Assembly (NCBI GenBank): GCA_001414485.1
Contig: LLEY01000159.1
Location: 78,985-142,984 of the forward strand
Length of the DNA stretch: 64,000 nucleotides
Reading direction: 5' to 3'
Origin: Calycina herbarum
Lineage: Eukaryota; Ascomycota; Leotiomycetes; Helotiales; Pezizellaceae
The notes under the pieces were generated by a model. That model saw only the letters and a program-made list of their open reading frames with translations, was not told the origin of the DNA and did not search any database. Positions 23,720 through 35,411 of this stretch are shown in pieces. A program made the position numbers and the translations under genes. Positions within the stretch are counted from its first letter, which is position 1; every line of letters starts with the position of its first letter.

Positions 23720-24627
23720 GGTGAATGAAATAGCAAAAGCAAACAAGGCAAGCAAAAGCAATGGTAGCAACAATGGAATGAATGCGGTGAAGAAGTGTTA
23801 TTGTAGTGACTCAAGTTTCCCCGCCGGACCTCTGTATGGTGGGGTAAAAGTCTAAGGATGGATTCGCCTATCATGCCTCTCTCACAGCAGGCGTTTGCCG
23901 CTGAAGGCAGGCAAATTCGATTCGGTCACTCCAATGAAGAAAGAAGAAAGAAGAAACAAACTCCGGAACCAGGCGATTGTAGATCAGGGGACCAACAGGA
24001 GGGCCATATCAGCTTGTGCCTTGGGCGGCATACATAAAACTGCATTCCGAACTGTTTGAGGATCGCCTCATTCAGGGGCACTCCTGGCGAAGTCTCCCAG
24101 AGCTGGCTCAAGGCTGGCTGGACTGGTCACTTTGCGCACTTTGCGACACCCGATGAAGGGCAATATTGCCAGATGTATTGACTCCTTCGGAAGGATGAGA
24201 ATAATTGGTACCCTCCTGGGACCCTTCTGGGGGATACATAGCGTCATTCCTCCCGTACAAGTACAGGACCATGTTCCTGATGCTTCAAACTTGCGTTCCT
24301 AGAACTGACCTGTACGAAAAGCACTTGCTTGTTACCGCCGTGCTGCTAGCCTGAGGATTCCTTTTGCGAATGAGGTTGGCGCCGCCACAAAAACTGGAAC
24401 AACAACGACACACTGGGAAAAAGTGAATCCTGCATATGTATCTCTTCTTGTTTCTCTCCTTCTCGCACCATCTGCAATTGCCCATCGAACTGTGCGCATT
24501 GCCATCTTTGTCTCTGAAAGAGTTCAGAGGTGTAGCCTCCGGCGTGAGATCACCGATCACCGACATTTTGGTGGGGAAACAGCACAGCGTCTGCCCCTTG
24601 CAGTAAAAAGACGAAGAGCCGACCGAT
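23720..24627. other. Divergent promoter region, ECT1/unknown gene
   Basis: Holds the ECT1 promoter and the leader of the next gene. The first 55 nt upstream of ECT1 form an A-rich repeat (AGCAAAAGCAAACAAGGC-like), which creates the spurious hydrophobic extension on the minus strand. No gene seen. Confidence 0.5.
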
Positions 24628-26034
24628 ATGCATCACACGGCCTTTTCAAATGGAGGAGGCCTATTCTCCAAGGGAGGCAGTATTTTCGGCGGAGGAAACA
24701 AAACGCCCACTTCCTCAACAAGACCCAGCACCAGCAGTGGTCCAACGTCAACATATGCCGATTCCACCTTCCTGACTACCTCATCCTCATTCTCCCGCAA
24801 GGCGTCGTTTTCAACAAAGTCCCCTACAGCATATCGCGGTCGCAACACCCCAAATTCCGCAACTCTCTCCCCCGAGAAGCCTGAAAAACGCGCCAATTCC
24901 ACGTCTGCGCAAACGAGGGCTGCCAATCCACAAGGAGGAGGAATTTCTTTAACTGTTCCTGCGCCGGATTTTGAGAAACCGCCAAAAACTGCGGATAGTT
25001 TCAATATTGTCGTTGCAGAATCTCTCCCCTCGCCTGCCTCAGATACAAACTCTTATACCTCGACAACACCATTTGAAAATATGCTGGCAAGGCCAGGAAC
25101 CTCCGGGGCATCCAATGGGGTTCCCAATTTTGCGCCATTACAACAGCCTACTAGTCCGACAATGGAAAATATCACATTTCAGCATATACAAGAGATTTCT
25201 TCGAAACGAATATCAACGTTGGATTATTTGAGGAAGGCGTACGTGAAGATTACTAGAAAATCCTTTCTGAATTTAACTCTAACTTTTTACAGTCATGAAG
25301 GCCGTGTATATTGGTTCAACACATTATTGTTCAATAAACCAGATCTCCAACGAATGCCCTACTTCGACAGTCGAAAAATCGCCCGCCGAGCCACGAATTA
25401 TCTCCTCCTTGGCCTTTCCCTCCCCACCATAATCGACCTCAATGGTTCCAACCCTCTGGAATTCCTGAAAACACTCAATGCCCTCCTAGCCGAATTCGAG
25501 TCCTACCAATCCATCCACCCCTCCGAAGGATCCTCCTCCCTCTCCCGCGGTCGATTCCCCCAAATGTTCAAAAGAGCAACCGGCGCAGGCAGCAAAGGAC
25601 GAAGAACAAGCTCCGCAGCCGAAATCGGGCTACCAATGGGAAACGACTCGTTCGAATCGAAATCTAGTTCCACAAATGGCGCAGGAGGAGGTTCGGGATC
25701 TGCATCTTCTTTTGCGGTTGGGGAAACGGATTTGTTGCCTGGAGAGGAATATACATATCTACTCACTCCCTCGTTACCTTTTGATCCTGATTTCTACGAG
25801 ACGTTTGCGACGCTTTGTGATGTTTTGATTGATTGTTATACGAAGCTGATGAGTTTGGTTTCTTCGCCTAAGGAGTGTAATCCCAATATGGCGGAAATGT
25901 TTACCAAGGCGGATGCGAGGGTGAGGAAGATCATTGTGCAGGGTGTTGTGAAGGAGTTTGAGGATAGTAGTAGGACGGGGGTTAAGCAGGAGGTGGGGAG
26001 TGTTGGGAGAGTGGTACTTGGTGGGTTGATGTGA
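24628..26034 (+). CDS. Conserved fungal protein of unknown function
   Basis: Not assigned to a named family. Exons 24628-25238 and 25293-26034 (intron 25239-25292, GTACGT/CAG); 450 aa. Residues 1-190 are Ser/Thr/Gly/Pro-rich low complexity, probably disordered and phosphorylated. A folded block starts at about 188 (EISSKRISTLDYLRKAHEG) and continues with RVYWFNTLLFNKPDLQRMPYF and ARRATNYLLLGLSLPTI; then a second Gly/Ser-rich linker (about 290-345) and a C-terminal helical block (FYETFATLCDVLIDCYTKLMSL to the C terminus). No signal peptide and no clear membrane helix. The intron is 54 nt with no in-frame stop, so the unspliced RNA stays open; splicing is preferred because it joins RKA to HEGRVYWF smoothly and has consensus ends. 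Confidence 0.75.
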   Translation: MHHTAFSNGGGLFSKGGSIFGGGNKTPTSSTRPSTSSGPTSTYADSTFLTTSSSFSRKASFSTKSPTAYRGRNTPNSATLSPEKPEKRANSTSAQTRAANPQGGGISLTVPAPDFEKPPKTADSFNIVVAESLPSPASDTNSYTSTTPFENMLARPGTSGASNGVPNFAPLQQPTSPTMENITFQHIQEISSKRISTLDYLRKAYVKITRKSFLNLTLTFYSHEGRVYWFNTLLFNKPDLQRMPYFDSRKIARRATNYLLLGLSLPTIIDLNGSNPLEFLKTLNALLAEFESYQSIHPSEGSSSLSRGRFPQMFKRATGAGSKGRRTSSAAEIGLPMGNDSFESKSSSTNGAGGGSGSASSFAVGETDLLPGEEYTYLLTPSLPFDPDFYETFATLCDVLIDCYTKLMSLVSSPKECNPNMAEMFTKADARVRKIIVQGVVKEFEDSSRTGVKQEVGSVGRVVLGGLM

Positions 26035-27613
26035 GAGTCTTTTGGTATGGAGTATGATGGATGAATTGGCGTTTAAAGGATTGCATGGAATAAGAGGGCA
26101 TGGAATGGCATGATACCGAATGGGATAAACTGGGATGGATGATTTATGAGCTGCAAATATTGTACTGCTTCAAGAGACAGAAGGATTCGCTGGAGAGTTT
26201 TGCATCATTATGCTAGAATATGTTGAAGATAGTCTTCTGAAAACCATATGCATAATACAAATAATATCCAACAATTATCAGGGATGGTTTTTGCCTCAAG
26301 ACTCAAAATGACTTCTTATTTAGCTCGCAAAGCTCCAATACAATTCACCCCCTCAAAAATGTCTTCAAGCCCAATAACAATCTACTTCAGCCAGGTTACA
26401 AGTTCGAAAAAATCAATGACCGTGGGATGGATTGGCTTAAAAAGGAAGTGGGCTTAAAAAGGAAGTGGTTCCAATGAGAAGTTCAAGTCATGAAGAAGTC
26501 ATTTGGTATTTGCACTCTTTTTATTATTCTATCAGTACGGAGAATACAAATAGTTGTAAAAGCAAAAGCAATCGCAAAAAGCCTTGACCACATTCTTTAC
26601 TTAAAGAATGAGATATCGATCAGAAACCATAACGTTAAATTGAATCATCAATACGTAGAACCGCTTTTTACACGGACTACTTCAGTGCTTGACTCTGTAT
26701 TGGAGATCATCATATCGAAAGCAAGGCCACGGTCCAGCTCCTTCGAAAGAGCATCTGACACCACGCATCCAAGACCGACAAGGATCTTTCCATGAGGAAA
26801 GACCTAGAGTGTTGTCGCCGACCAAAGATTAGCAGCATCCGCTTTCCCATAAGCTACAGACCCAAAAGAAAAAAAGGTGAACCCCTCGCATCAAGAATAA
26901 GCCCCATCGAGTTACTCAATGAACCACTTGCATGAGACATTGAGCAATCGCATAACTATCGATCTCGACGAAAATGTTTCCAATCACCAGAACATCCCCA
27001 CGCTTCCAAGAACAGTCCACACACCTCCTGCAGATGTGCCTCTAAAAATTTCAAACAACCTTCCCCCAAAGAGCGCGGACTCATATCATCGTCCATATGG
27101 TCTCCTCGAGTTCCGGATGTAGATATCGACATTGGGGTGGATGCAGTACGAACGGTGCGTAGGTGGATGGAAAAGAATGAAGAATTGGTGAGGAAAAGCC
27201 GCAAGGTGCTTCTATGGCGGCGCGTTTCCGCAATTCCTTCGCAAGGAAGGGTGTCCGGGGACTTTCTCCCAAAGCATGAAGATGTTGAAAGGCCCCGAAG
27301 GATCTTTCTGTTTGTGGGCTTCGAATGCGATTCTTTGAGCGAGAGGGTTGAAGAAGGAAAGAAAAAAGGCCCAGTAGAAAAAAAAGTCGAGGTTTTGAAG
27401 AACCCCACTAGCGTGGTTCGCCGCCTTGCTTACTAAGACGGAGCTAGGCAGAAAACGCGCAGGGGTGTCAAGGTACTGAAAGCGGAAAGCGCGATCTTTT
27501 GAAAGCTATCGGTTCACTGCCTGGAAGCCCTCACAATTTTGTCCTGGACAAGAACAACCGATCTTCGCCAAATCACCCTCTTCATAAGCATCTGATTGAG
27601 GAAATCAGTCAAG
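26035..27613. other. Intergenic, no gene recognised
   Basis: Contains the 3' UTR of the unknown gene and the RAE1 promoter. ORFs at 26490-26795, 26956-27408 (minus, 150 codons) and 27137-27436 overlap on opposite strands and none has a recognisable domain; I do not call them. Confidence 0.45.
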
Positions 27614-28803
27614 ATGTCCGGTCTCTTCGGAACTTCCAGCGCAACTGCGACCGCCGCAAATAGTCTGGGTGATTTGACAAAGGATATCACTTTGAACAAC
27701 CCACCAGAAGACAGCATCTCCGACCTCAGCTTCTCGCCGGTTAGCAACCATCTCGCTGTAGCTTCATGGGATAACAAAGTTCGGATATATGAAATCAATG
27801 CCCAGGGAGGGGAGGGGAAGGCACTTTACGACCACCAAGGTCCAGTCTTGAGTACTCACTGGTCAAGTGTATGTTCTCCTTCGAAGATTACCAAAATAGA
27901 GGATGGAGTTGCTAACATAGTGTTTAGGATGGCAAAAAAGTAGTTTCAGCAGGCGCAGACAAGGCAGCTAGGTTGTTGGATTTGGGAGCTGGACAGACTA
28001 CAACTGCTGCTCAGGTCGCGGTCCACGATCAGCCTATTCGATCCGTTCGATTCTTCACCCCACCAAACTCGAACGCAGAGATGATAGTTACTGGATCATG
28101 GGATAAGACTATCAAATATTGGGATCTCCGACAATCGACTGCTGTAGCTACCGTACAATGCCAGGAGCGAGTTTATACTATGGATGTCGCAAAGAACCTC
28201 TTGGTAGTTGGGACCGCCGACCGTTATATCAATATCATCAACTTGGGAGACCCTGGAAAAATCTACAAGACCCTACAAAGTCCATTGAAGTGGCAAACAA
28301 GAGTTATTAGCTGCTTCCCAGACGCATCGGGTTTCGCAGTTGGAAGTATCGAAGGAAGATGTGCTATTCAATACGTCGAAGAAAAGGATGCCAGGTAAGT
28401 TCCCCTCAACCCTCCTTCCCACAACCCAAACTGACCAAAAACCAGCTCAAACTTCTCCTTCAAGTGCCACCGAGACCCTCCCCAAAACAACATGACCAAC
28501 GTCTACTCAGTTAACGCCATCTCCTTCCACCCAGTCCACGGCACCTTCAGCACCGCAGGCTCAGACGGTACATTCCACTTCTGGGATGGAGTCGCTAAAC
28601 ACAGACTCAAGGGCTACCCAACAGTCGGAGGAACCATCTCAGCAACAGCCTTCAACCACGACGGTAGCATCTTCGCCTACGCTGTAAGCTACGACTGGAG
28701 CAAAGGCTACGCAAGCAACAACACGCAATACCCCAACAAGATCATGATGCACCCCGTCACACCCGAAGAATGCAAGCCTCGACCAAGTACCAAGAAGCGG
28801 TAG
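27614..28803 (+). CDS. RAE1: Rae1/Gle2 WD40 mRNA-export factor
   Basis: Seven-bladed WD40 propeller of the nuclear pore that binds the Nup98-type GLEBS motif and supports mRNA export and mitotic checkpoint function. Exons 27614-27868, 27928-28394, 28446-28803 (introns GTATGT/TAG and GTAAGT/CAG, CTAAC branch in the first); 359 aa. Landmarks: MSGLFGTSS N terminus, NPPEDSISDLSFSP, ASWDNKVRIYE, HQGPVLSTHWSSDGKKVVSAGADK, VTGSWDKTIKYWDLR, VIGCFPD-like stretch (here VISCFPDASGFAVGSIEGRCAI), the FKCHRD insertion and the C-terminal NAISFHPVHGTFSTAGSDGTFHFWD blade closure. The ending STKKR is normal for the family. Length and order of blades match full-length homologues. Confidence 0.96.
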
Positions 28804-29899
28804 ATTAGAATTAAAAGATTGGCGTTGAATGGAAAATATTGAAGGGAGGGAGGGAAAAATGGACGGAGGGAATTTGAGAGGTGATTAATTGTCACAATGT
28901 ACTAAATGCACGCTTCTTTCTTTTTGAAGTACAAAAGGAGACGTCGGGAGGAGAAACTTCATGGCATGGTGGCGTTTTTGGGATTATTTGTTGTGTTGTA
29001 GCGGCGAAATACCATAGCAGGGAAGAATACTTTAGATAGGAACGAAATGAAGTAAATGTTCTTCTATCAGACTACATCATTAAGCAGGAATTCGTGACTT
29101 TGGCCTTGTAATGGCTTCTCCTCTATTTCTATATGCATAGAGACAAAATGAACCCCAGTTACGCTGACTTTCCAAGTAGGGTATCACAGTTGAGGAACTT
29201 GATGAATTTGAACAAACATCGCTTAGATAACTTCTTTTGCTACAGAAGAACCACCATTCCTCGATCGAGCTAGTAATTCAGCGAGGTGCATTATATTCTC
29301 CACCACGCTAATATTGAAAGTGTTCTCGAGTGTCGAGATGGCTTCTTCATCATCAACAAAAAAACTGTGTGCCTGAAATCGATTTCCCCCTTGTCGGCTC
29401 TACTGAGTCTGCTGAAGTCGCTGGGTATGCTGATGTCGCTGGGTACAGGGAATAGATTGCGCAGTCAAGCCACCAAAAGTCTTCGTTTTGAAATCAGGCT
29501 GCGTTGGCAAGTTATGATTGGGAAGACGGCAAGCCGTGTAACACGAACTTGGTTTATTTTCGCCTATTAGCTTGAGAGTTGAAATACTGGCTATACCTGC
29601 AGACAGCTGCCTATTTTGAGTACTACTGGTTATTCTGCCTCCTCACCAAGACGGGTTCTGAAAATAGTGTGCTTCTCTGGATGGTTGCCGGTCTGCAAAA
29701 GTAAAATAAACCCACCCGTAGTTCACTCGTCCGGAAAGCGCACTACTCCATTAAAGAGAGAATCAAGAGCTGTGCTGTGAACCTCTCAGTTGGTAGCATG
29801 ACTTCAGCACAGGATATCGAACATAAAGCTCGCTTTTGAAGTTAGGGAGCCCATGCCAAGTTCGCTTCCCACATCATCCAAGCAGATAACGCCTATATT
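28804..29899. other. Intergenic, possible degraded 5' part of the next pseudogene
   Basis: RAE1 3' UTR to about 29.1 kb. A 94-codon frame at 29286-29570 starts on GTG and could belong to the decayed gene to its right. It contains a two-unit 18-bp tandem repeat (GCTGAAGTCGCTGGGTAT-like) near 29412-29447. Confidence 0.4.
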
Positions 29900-32291
29900 A
29901 ACCTCTGAAGTTTCCAGGAAGAGCTTTTGAAGACTAAACTTTATCGGGACAACGATCGCTGTTACCCGGCGGAAATATTAGAAGAAGCACGCACCCACCA
30001 GCAGTGGAAAAGCGGCGGAGTGACTTCATATCAAATATCGACAGAAGAGAAACTTTGGTCCCAGAAGATCCACAGGCTGACGCACACAATCGACACATGG
30101 AACTCCAACGCTCATATTTCGGACTTCAAAGAACAGTTGAACTGGTCTGTGAACGCTCTTGACGACCTGTTCCAACGTGGCGGATGCTATAAAGTGCAAC
30201 CTTGACATTTGCTTATATGATTCTGCTATGGCGGTGGTTGAAAATAAGGGAAACATTGTAGGAGAGGGGGAAGCAATCTTTCAAAAACCATTGAAGTCGA
30301 CTACGGTTGTCGAAAAAGCAAGAAAGACGGTGGAAAGTTCAAAAACCACACTTATCAACCGTTTTGTTGGCAGCTGGAACGTGATCCCCAATCCCCCAGA
30401 GGAGTTCAGTACAAGGACAGATGTTATCTACATCAAGTTGGTGGATTACATTACCAGCTTCATTACTCTTGTTTTGTACAACTCTGCCAAGGGAGATGCT
30501 TGGGATCGCTGTTACATATCGATTCTTGCAAAAACATCCGCAAAACTGAAACTTGTCCGCCAGCAACCAACCTCATTTGCCGAACGTTCTCTCGAAACCG
30601 AAAGGAACAGCAAAATGTACTCGGAACTCACAAGAACCTCCCGTCATGGTTCCAAATCATCCAACGGCGTATTTTCAAATAGCAGAATTCCTCAAAGATA
30701 CTTCAAGAATCAGATGGTAGCCAGGGAACACGTCTCCGAGTTGTTAAGACATATGGCAGATGCGTTGATGCCAAAACACTCAAATTTCCTAAGTCGGGCC
30801 TTCGAGAGCAATACCGTGGTACTTTCAGGTGAACAACGAACTCAGCTAGTCTTGTGCAGCGATCGAAAGGACCGAATATCATTTTGCTGAAGATATATAT
30901 CACACAGCTCTGGATTGTATATCATGGATGCAACCTACTTCTTGGTAACTTGAAAGCACTCAGGGACGGAGGCGAGTCCACGGATAGTAACCCCAAGCCC
31001 ACCACTCAGCCGACGTCTAGATACAACATATTCAGTGAAACTACTGCTGTTCCTACGCCCGCAACAATATACAAAGACTGGAAGACGGAAAACTAAAGAG
31101 AGAACTTTAGTTCTCCATCTGCGGGAATAATTCTTTCAACTATAGATGCTTATATTACCGGTTCCCTGTCAATGGATTTATGCAGTACTTTCGTGACTGC
31201 ACCTACACGCCGGCTTATCGAGTACATATCAAACACCACGAATCCTCACAACAATGTCACCGTCACTCCTCCTAACTCGCCACTTTCAGCTGCGTCTTTC
31301 ATCTTTTCAACGAAGCTTGAGAGAAGAAACCTTGACCAAGATGATCTGAACTTCGTCCCAATTTCGGAGTTCATAAAACATACCAATTCGAATACATTCC
31401 GAGCTGTCTACCAGATCAATACACCGAAGGCGAAACTTGCAACAGGAAAGTTTCGCCGTCTGAGAAATTGGCGCACAATCCCAAAACAGGCCGTCGAAAG
31501 CGACGTTGGAACGAAATTCTCTGGTGCCGGGAAAAGTGCCAGCATGTCTTCTCCGCCGCAAACTTGCTAGCTTCGATTACGTTACGGGCAAAAACGAGCA
31601 AAACATGAAGAAATGGAGCTTTAGTGACTGTTCTGTGATGATTTCGCTAAAAGGATATGCTTACAGCATTACCGCAATATTTGTCATATCATTGTTCGGT
31701 GGTATCGTCATGATTGGAACACTGCATGGCAAGATCGAAGAAGTTGACGTCTCCAACATCATGATGACAATCTGGGTCATTGGAGGTTTCTGCATTATAC
31801 TAGCTAAGAGCTGGTTGGTGAAGGACTGGTCATGGCACGGCTTTATGCATGGAAAACTCGAGTGCCACAGTGTGCACGAACTCGCTGCTGCCACTGGGAT
31901 GAATCACCAAACAGTGTTGGGATATCTTCTTATACACGACAAGCCAATATTCCGTACCTCTGGGCCATACAACAGCCTGTTCCTCAACTCGGAATCCTCG
32001 GGCGCATCAAGCTTTGCTATCGACAAGGCTTGTAAGCTGTCAACATTACTCTCTTGTGGTTTCACCATACTAGGGGTAAATACGCCAGACGGCACTTATT
32101 TGGTATGCTTAGGAAAGAGACGAAAGAGCGCGCTTTTCAATAACAATTCTAATGAGGAGCGACTGGTTTGCAAGGTTCCGTCCTCACTCAAGGAAAACGA
32201 GAATCCGGTGTTGCGATTTAAGAAGCAGGTATTCAATTGGGATAAGGGGTTCGGACTTTATATCAACGAGAGGGATTTTTTGTTTGGCTGA
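29900..32291 (+). pseudogene. Degenerate fungal membrane-protein gene
   Basis: Long coding-like stretches switch frame without splice sites: 29909-30205 (TKLYRDNDRCYPAEILEEA), 30159-30890 in another frame (VVEKARKTVESSKTTLINRF, FITLVLYNSAKGDAWDRC), 30854-31570 in a third pass, and 31506-32291 in the second frame again. An in-frame TAA at 31094-31096 and a TGA at 29906-29908 fit C-to-T changes of CAA and CGA. The last block has two or three membrane helices (about 31650-31700, 31745-31825) then WSWHGFMHGKLECHSVHELAAATG and RTSGPYNSLF, a layout I associate from memory with uncharacterised membrane proteins common in filamentous ascomycetes. The last block (from about 31605 to 32291) is intact and could still be a short gene. 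A multi-intron live gene is the alternative, but I found no convincing donor/acceptor pairs. Confidence 0.55.
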
Positions 32292-33077
32292 AGCTCTAGA
32301 AGATGAGGGTGGTGGTTGTAATTAGGGTCACTAATAGGTGTTAACCCCACAGTACAGCGATATCTATCAAACAGTATTGAAGGGTGGGGTTCTTGTAGAA
32401 TTCATAACCAGCATGAGAAAGAGATCGTAGCTATACACGGCAGGAAATGTAGTGATGCTGCACCAGGAAAAATATAATCTTCAATTAGGGGGGAGGGGGG
32501 AAGTAGTGTATCATCACAAGACGCAAAACCAGCAGCTGTACTCGGAGTAAGGCAACATTTCTTACATCTTCTGTATTGTACGAAGAAAAGAGGAAAAAAA
32601 CGAAAAAACAATGAAGAGGCCAGCCTATTAATTCTCCTAAATTTGATTTGGTACTGACTACCGCCATCGGGAGCACCTTGAACTGAAGCGTACTCCCAAC
32701 ACAATTCCGACACTCCCTGGTCATAAAAGAGTAAAGTAGCAATCCAATTGAAACAACAACAGAAAAAGTGAAGGCAATACGCGAAGATGGACGATAAAGA
32801 AAGACAAAATCAAGTGCCTCGGAACACTTTACCATTCAGGGAATATGACATGATAAGGTTCTATGGTGTGTGGAAGAATCACCAGCATGTCATTGTCAAG
32901 TAACAGAAGTGTGCCTTGTAGAAGACTCCCCCACAAGAACCACAACCTAAATATCAACCATTTCATTTCATCATCTAAAATCCCCATTGATCCGAGACCC
33001 CCAATTCCTCGAAGAAGAAAAAAAAGATCCCATTTTGACACCCTAATATACACCCCACACGAAAAACTTTCATCCCC
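32292..33077. other. Intergenic between pseudogene and transporter
   Basis: Convergent 3' sides. T/A-rich with small homopolymers; the 116-codon minus-strand frame at 32485-32835 looks like transporter 3' UTR. No gene seen. Confidence 0.5.
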
Positions 33078-34855
33078 CTACCTACACTGCGTAGCCCCGC
33101 CCTCATTCCGAATAATCTTCGCCACCGCCTGCACCAAACTAATCCCCATAACCGCCCCCCCAAACCCCACACAAGCAACAGCAGGCACCGTCTTCCAACT
33201 CCTCGTACTCAACTTGATATAACAAAGCGGGGGCAAGATATACGCCAACGCACACGCACTAGTGGCCCCAATCAACTCGAAGACCGCGCCCAAGTCACAG
33301 GTAATAAGACTCAGACTCATGGCGGAAACCACGAGGGCCGAGGAGAAGATGAGGTGCAGGTTCATGTTGAAGGGTTCCCCCGGGAACCAGTAGGTGAGCA
33401 TTACTTCGCGGCAGACGAAGGCTTCGAGGGGGAGGGTGGTGAGCATGTTGAGGCCGAAACAGAGGCGCGCGATGTTTACCATTGTGTTGTCCGAGGGGAA
33501 GTTGTTGAGGACGTTTCCTTGGGTTTTGGAGCCGAAGGTTAGGAAGCCGGCGAGGGCCATGGCTAGGCAGGCTATCATGGAGATGGTGGTGCTGTAGTGG
33601 GTTACGCGGGCGAAGCGGTCGATGGTGGGGGTTTTTAGGGAGCCGTAGATTAGGAGGGAGTTGTGGTGGCAGACGAATGCTTGGGTTTGGTGTTAGTGAG
33701 GGGGTTTTCTATGTGAGGAATAGGGAACGGACCGAATGATATAACTCCTATTGCTTGGAAGAAGCCATCGTTTATTATGAGAAGGGAACTATCAAATGTT
33801 CCTCTTGATTCCGCTGGAACGAAGAATCCCTGCGTTATGACCGTAAAGAGAATAACCATCATACTGATTAAAGCAAAAGTACTAGCTTTCGCCAACTATC
33901 ACATCATCGTCAGTATTTATTCCTTAGTACTTAAGAGGAAAAGAGGAAAAGAGGAAAGGAGGAAAAGAAATAGATTCCATACCTTAGCAATATCTCTATA
34001 CAAACTCAACGGATAACTAATCCCCAGAATAAAAATGACAATCACAGCCCTTCTATTCGCAAGCAACCCCAACACCGGAATCTCACTCAACCCCGGCCAA
34101 ATCGCCATAAAAACATGCGGTATCGAATCCCCAACAATAATACAAAACGCCAGCATGCCCCCAAAAGCAAAAGCCCACTGCGCAATACTAATAGCAATCA
34201 ACCCCGTCCTCCCAAAACAATGTTCCACCGTCCCCTGAAAGCTATCCCGCCCACTCAACTTGCTATTCACGACAATAAGTCGAATCGTCCAATCCACCGT
34301 GACGGTAAGTAAAACCAGCAACAAAATTCCCGCCACCAAACCCGCTTGTTTGAAAGCATAAGGCTGCCCGATAATCCCGGCCCCAATGATGGAATTGGCC
34401 ATATTCATAAACGCAGAGCGCAGCCCAGATTTCGGCCGGGATCGTTCTCGTTCCGCCCATTCGTGTACATCCTCGTCGCCCCAAGGACTATTCGCCAAAG
34501 CTACGGACGGAGCTTCAATATTCGTAAGGAGGGGCACAATCTGCTGCGGTCTCCGGTCACGCCGCCCGGAAAGAGGGGAATCGGTTTGGTGAGGGTCTGC
34601 ATTTCCATTCTCGAGATCGTGGGTATCGATCGCAGCAGGGAGGTCGAATCGTACTCGATTCGGCGTTCGTGGTGTTCGTGCCTCTCTATCCGGAGGACTT
34701 TGGGAGGAGCGCAAGCTGCGTTGGCCTGGGTGGACGATGATGTCGTCTTCGTCTTCGGAGGAGTTTCCCGAAAGGAGACCGCGGTCTTCTTCATTTATCG
34801 GGGGATTGGGGGTTTCGCCATCCTTGCGGATGTTGTGTGTTTTGGCCTTGGCCAT
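33078..34855 (-). CDS. Vacuolar amino-acid transporter (AAAP/AVT family)
   Basis: Amino acid/auxin permease family protein, most like fungal Avt transporters that move neutral amino acids across the vacuolar membrane. Exons 34855-33983, 33895-33733, 33679-33078 (introns 33896-33982 and 33680-33732); 545 aa. Residues 1-145 form a hydrophilic, acidic, Pro-rich cytosolic tail. The first membrane helix has the family signature AFMNMANSIIGAGIIGQPYAFKQAG at about 148-172, followed by ten or so further helices, including the QWAFAFGGMLAFCIIVGDSIP and AFVCHHNSLLIYGSL motifs typical of this family. The last intron, with donor GTCCGT and an AAG acceptor, sits just before AFVCHHNS and is supported by exact frame and motif restoration. 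Which Avt paralogue it matches cannot be decided by eye. Confidence 0.9.
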
Positions 34856-35411
34856 GCTATTATCGTGGTAGCATTGTGTCTGGGTGTTGGTTTTATGTGC
34901 TGCTGAGGTGTTCTTTGACCTTGGGAGCTTGTTGTTAAGACCCCTGATCGCTTATTTTTTCAGCCTCGTGGAGCTATTTTGGGACGTGGCATAATATTGT
35001 TTTACAACACTAGACAGATGATGGAAATATTGGTTTGATTTATTGTATACAGTTATAGTTCTCTCTTATTCTAACTCTCGAATACATCACCTCTTTTGCA
35101 AAGTTCTCGACCTCCAATCGTCATGCTTGGCATGTGTAACTCAAAGCGGAATACAACCGCAGCTCCCGCAGTCACAAATTGTCACGAAGAATGAAAAATT
35201 GGAGAAATTAATTTATTACGTGGTCAATTATGTGTACTGCGACCAATATATATGTACAAAAAGAGACGCTTCCTGACGCTTTCTTTACAATAAAGGGGTT
35301 CATCCCTGCCATGTTCATCGCTCTGTGTATATAATCTTTTCAAAAGCATGCCTGTTCGAGGCTGTGGGTATCATCGTGACATTTCTTCAATTGTATGCGC
35401 CATTTATCCTT
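34856..35411. other. Intergenic, transporter promoter / protease 3' side
   Basis: Holds the transporter promoter and the protease 3' UTR. AT-rich; no gene seen. Confidence 0.55.

Noticed and set aside
23719..23773. Upstream in-frame start giving ECT1 a hydrophobic, signal-like N terminus
   Set aside because: It is encoded by an A-rich AGCAAAAGC-type leader repeat, and cytidylyltransferases of this family are cytosolic; the start at 23719 fits homologues.
26956..27436. Overlapping 150- and 99-codon frames on opposite strands
   Set aside because: No domain, opposite-strand overlap and one starts on a non-ATG codon; most likely chance frames.
29900..32291. A live multi-exon gene across the broken membrane-protein region
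   Set aside because: No consensus donor/acceptor pair restores the frame at the switch points, and an in-frame TAA remains between 30854 and 31570; pseudogene preferred, with the last block possibly intact.
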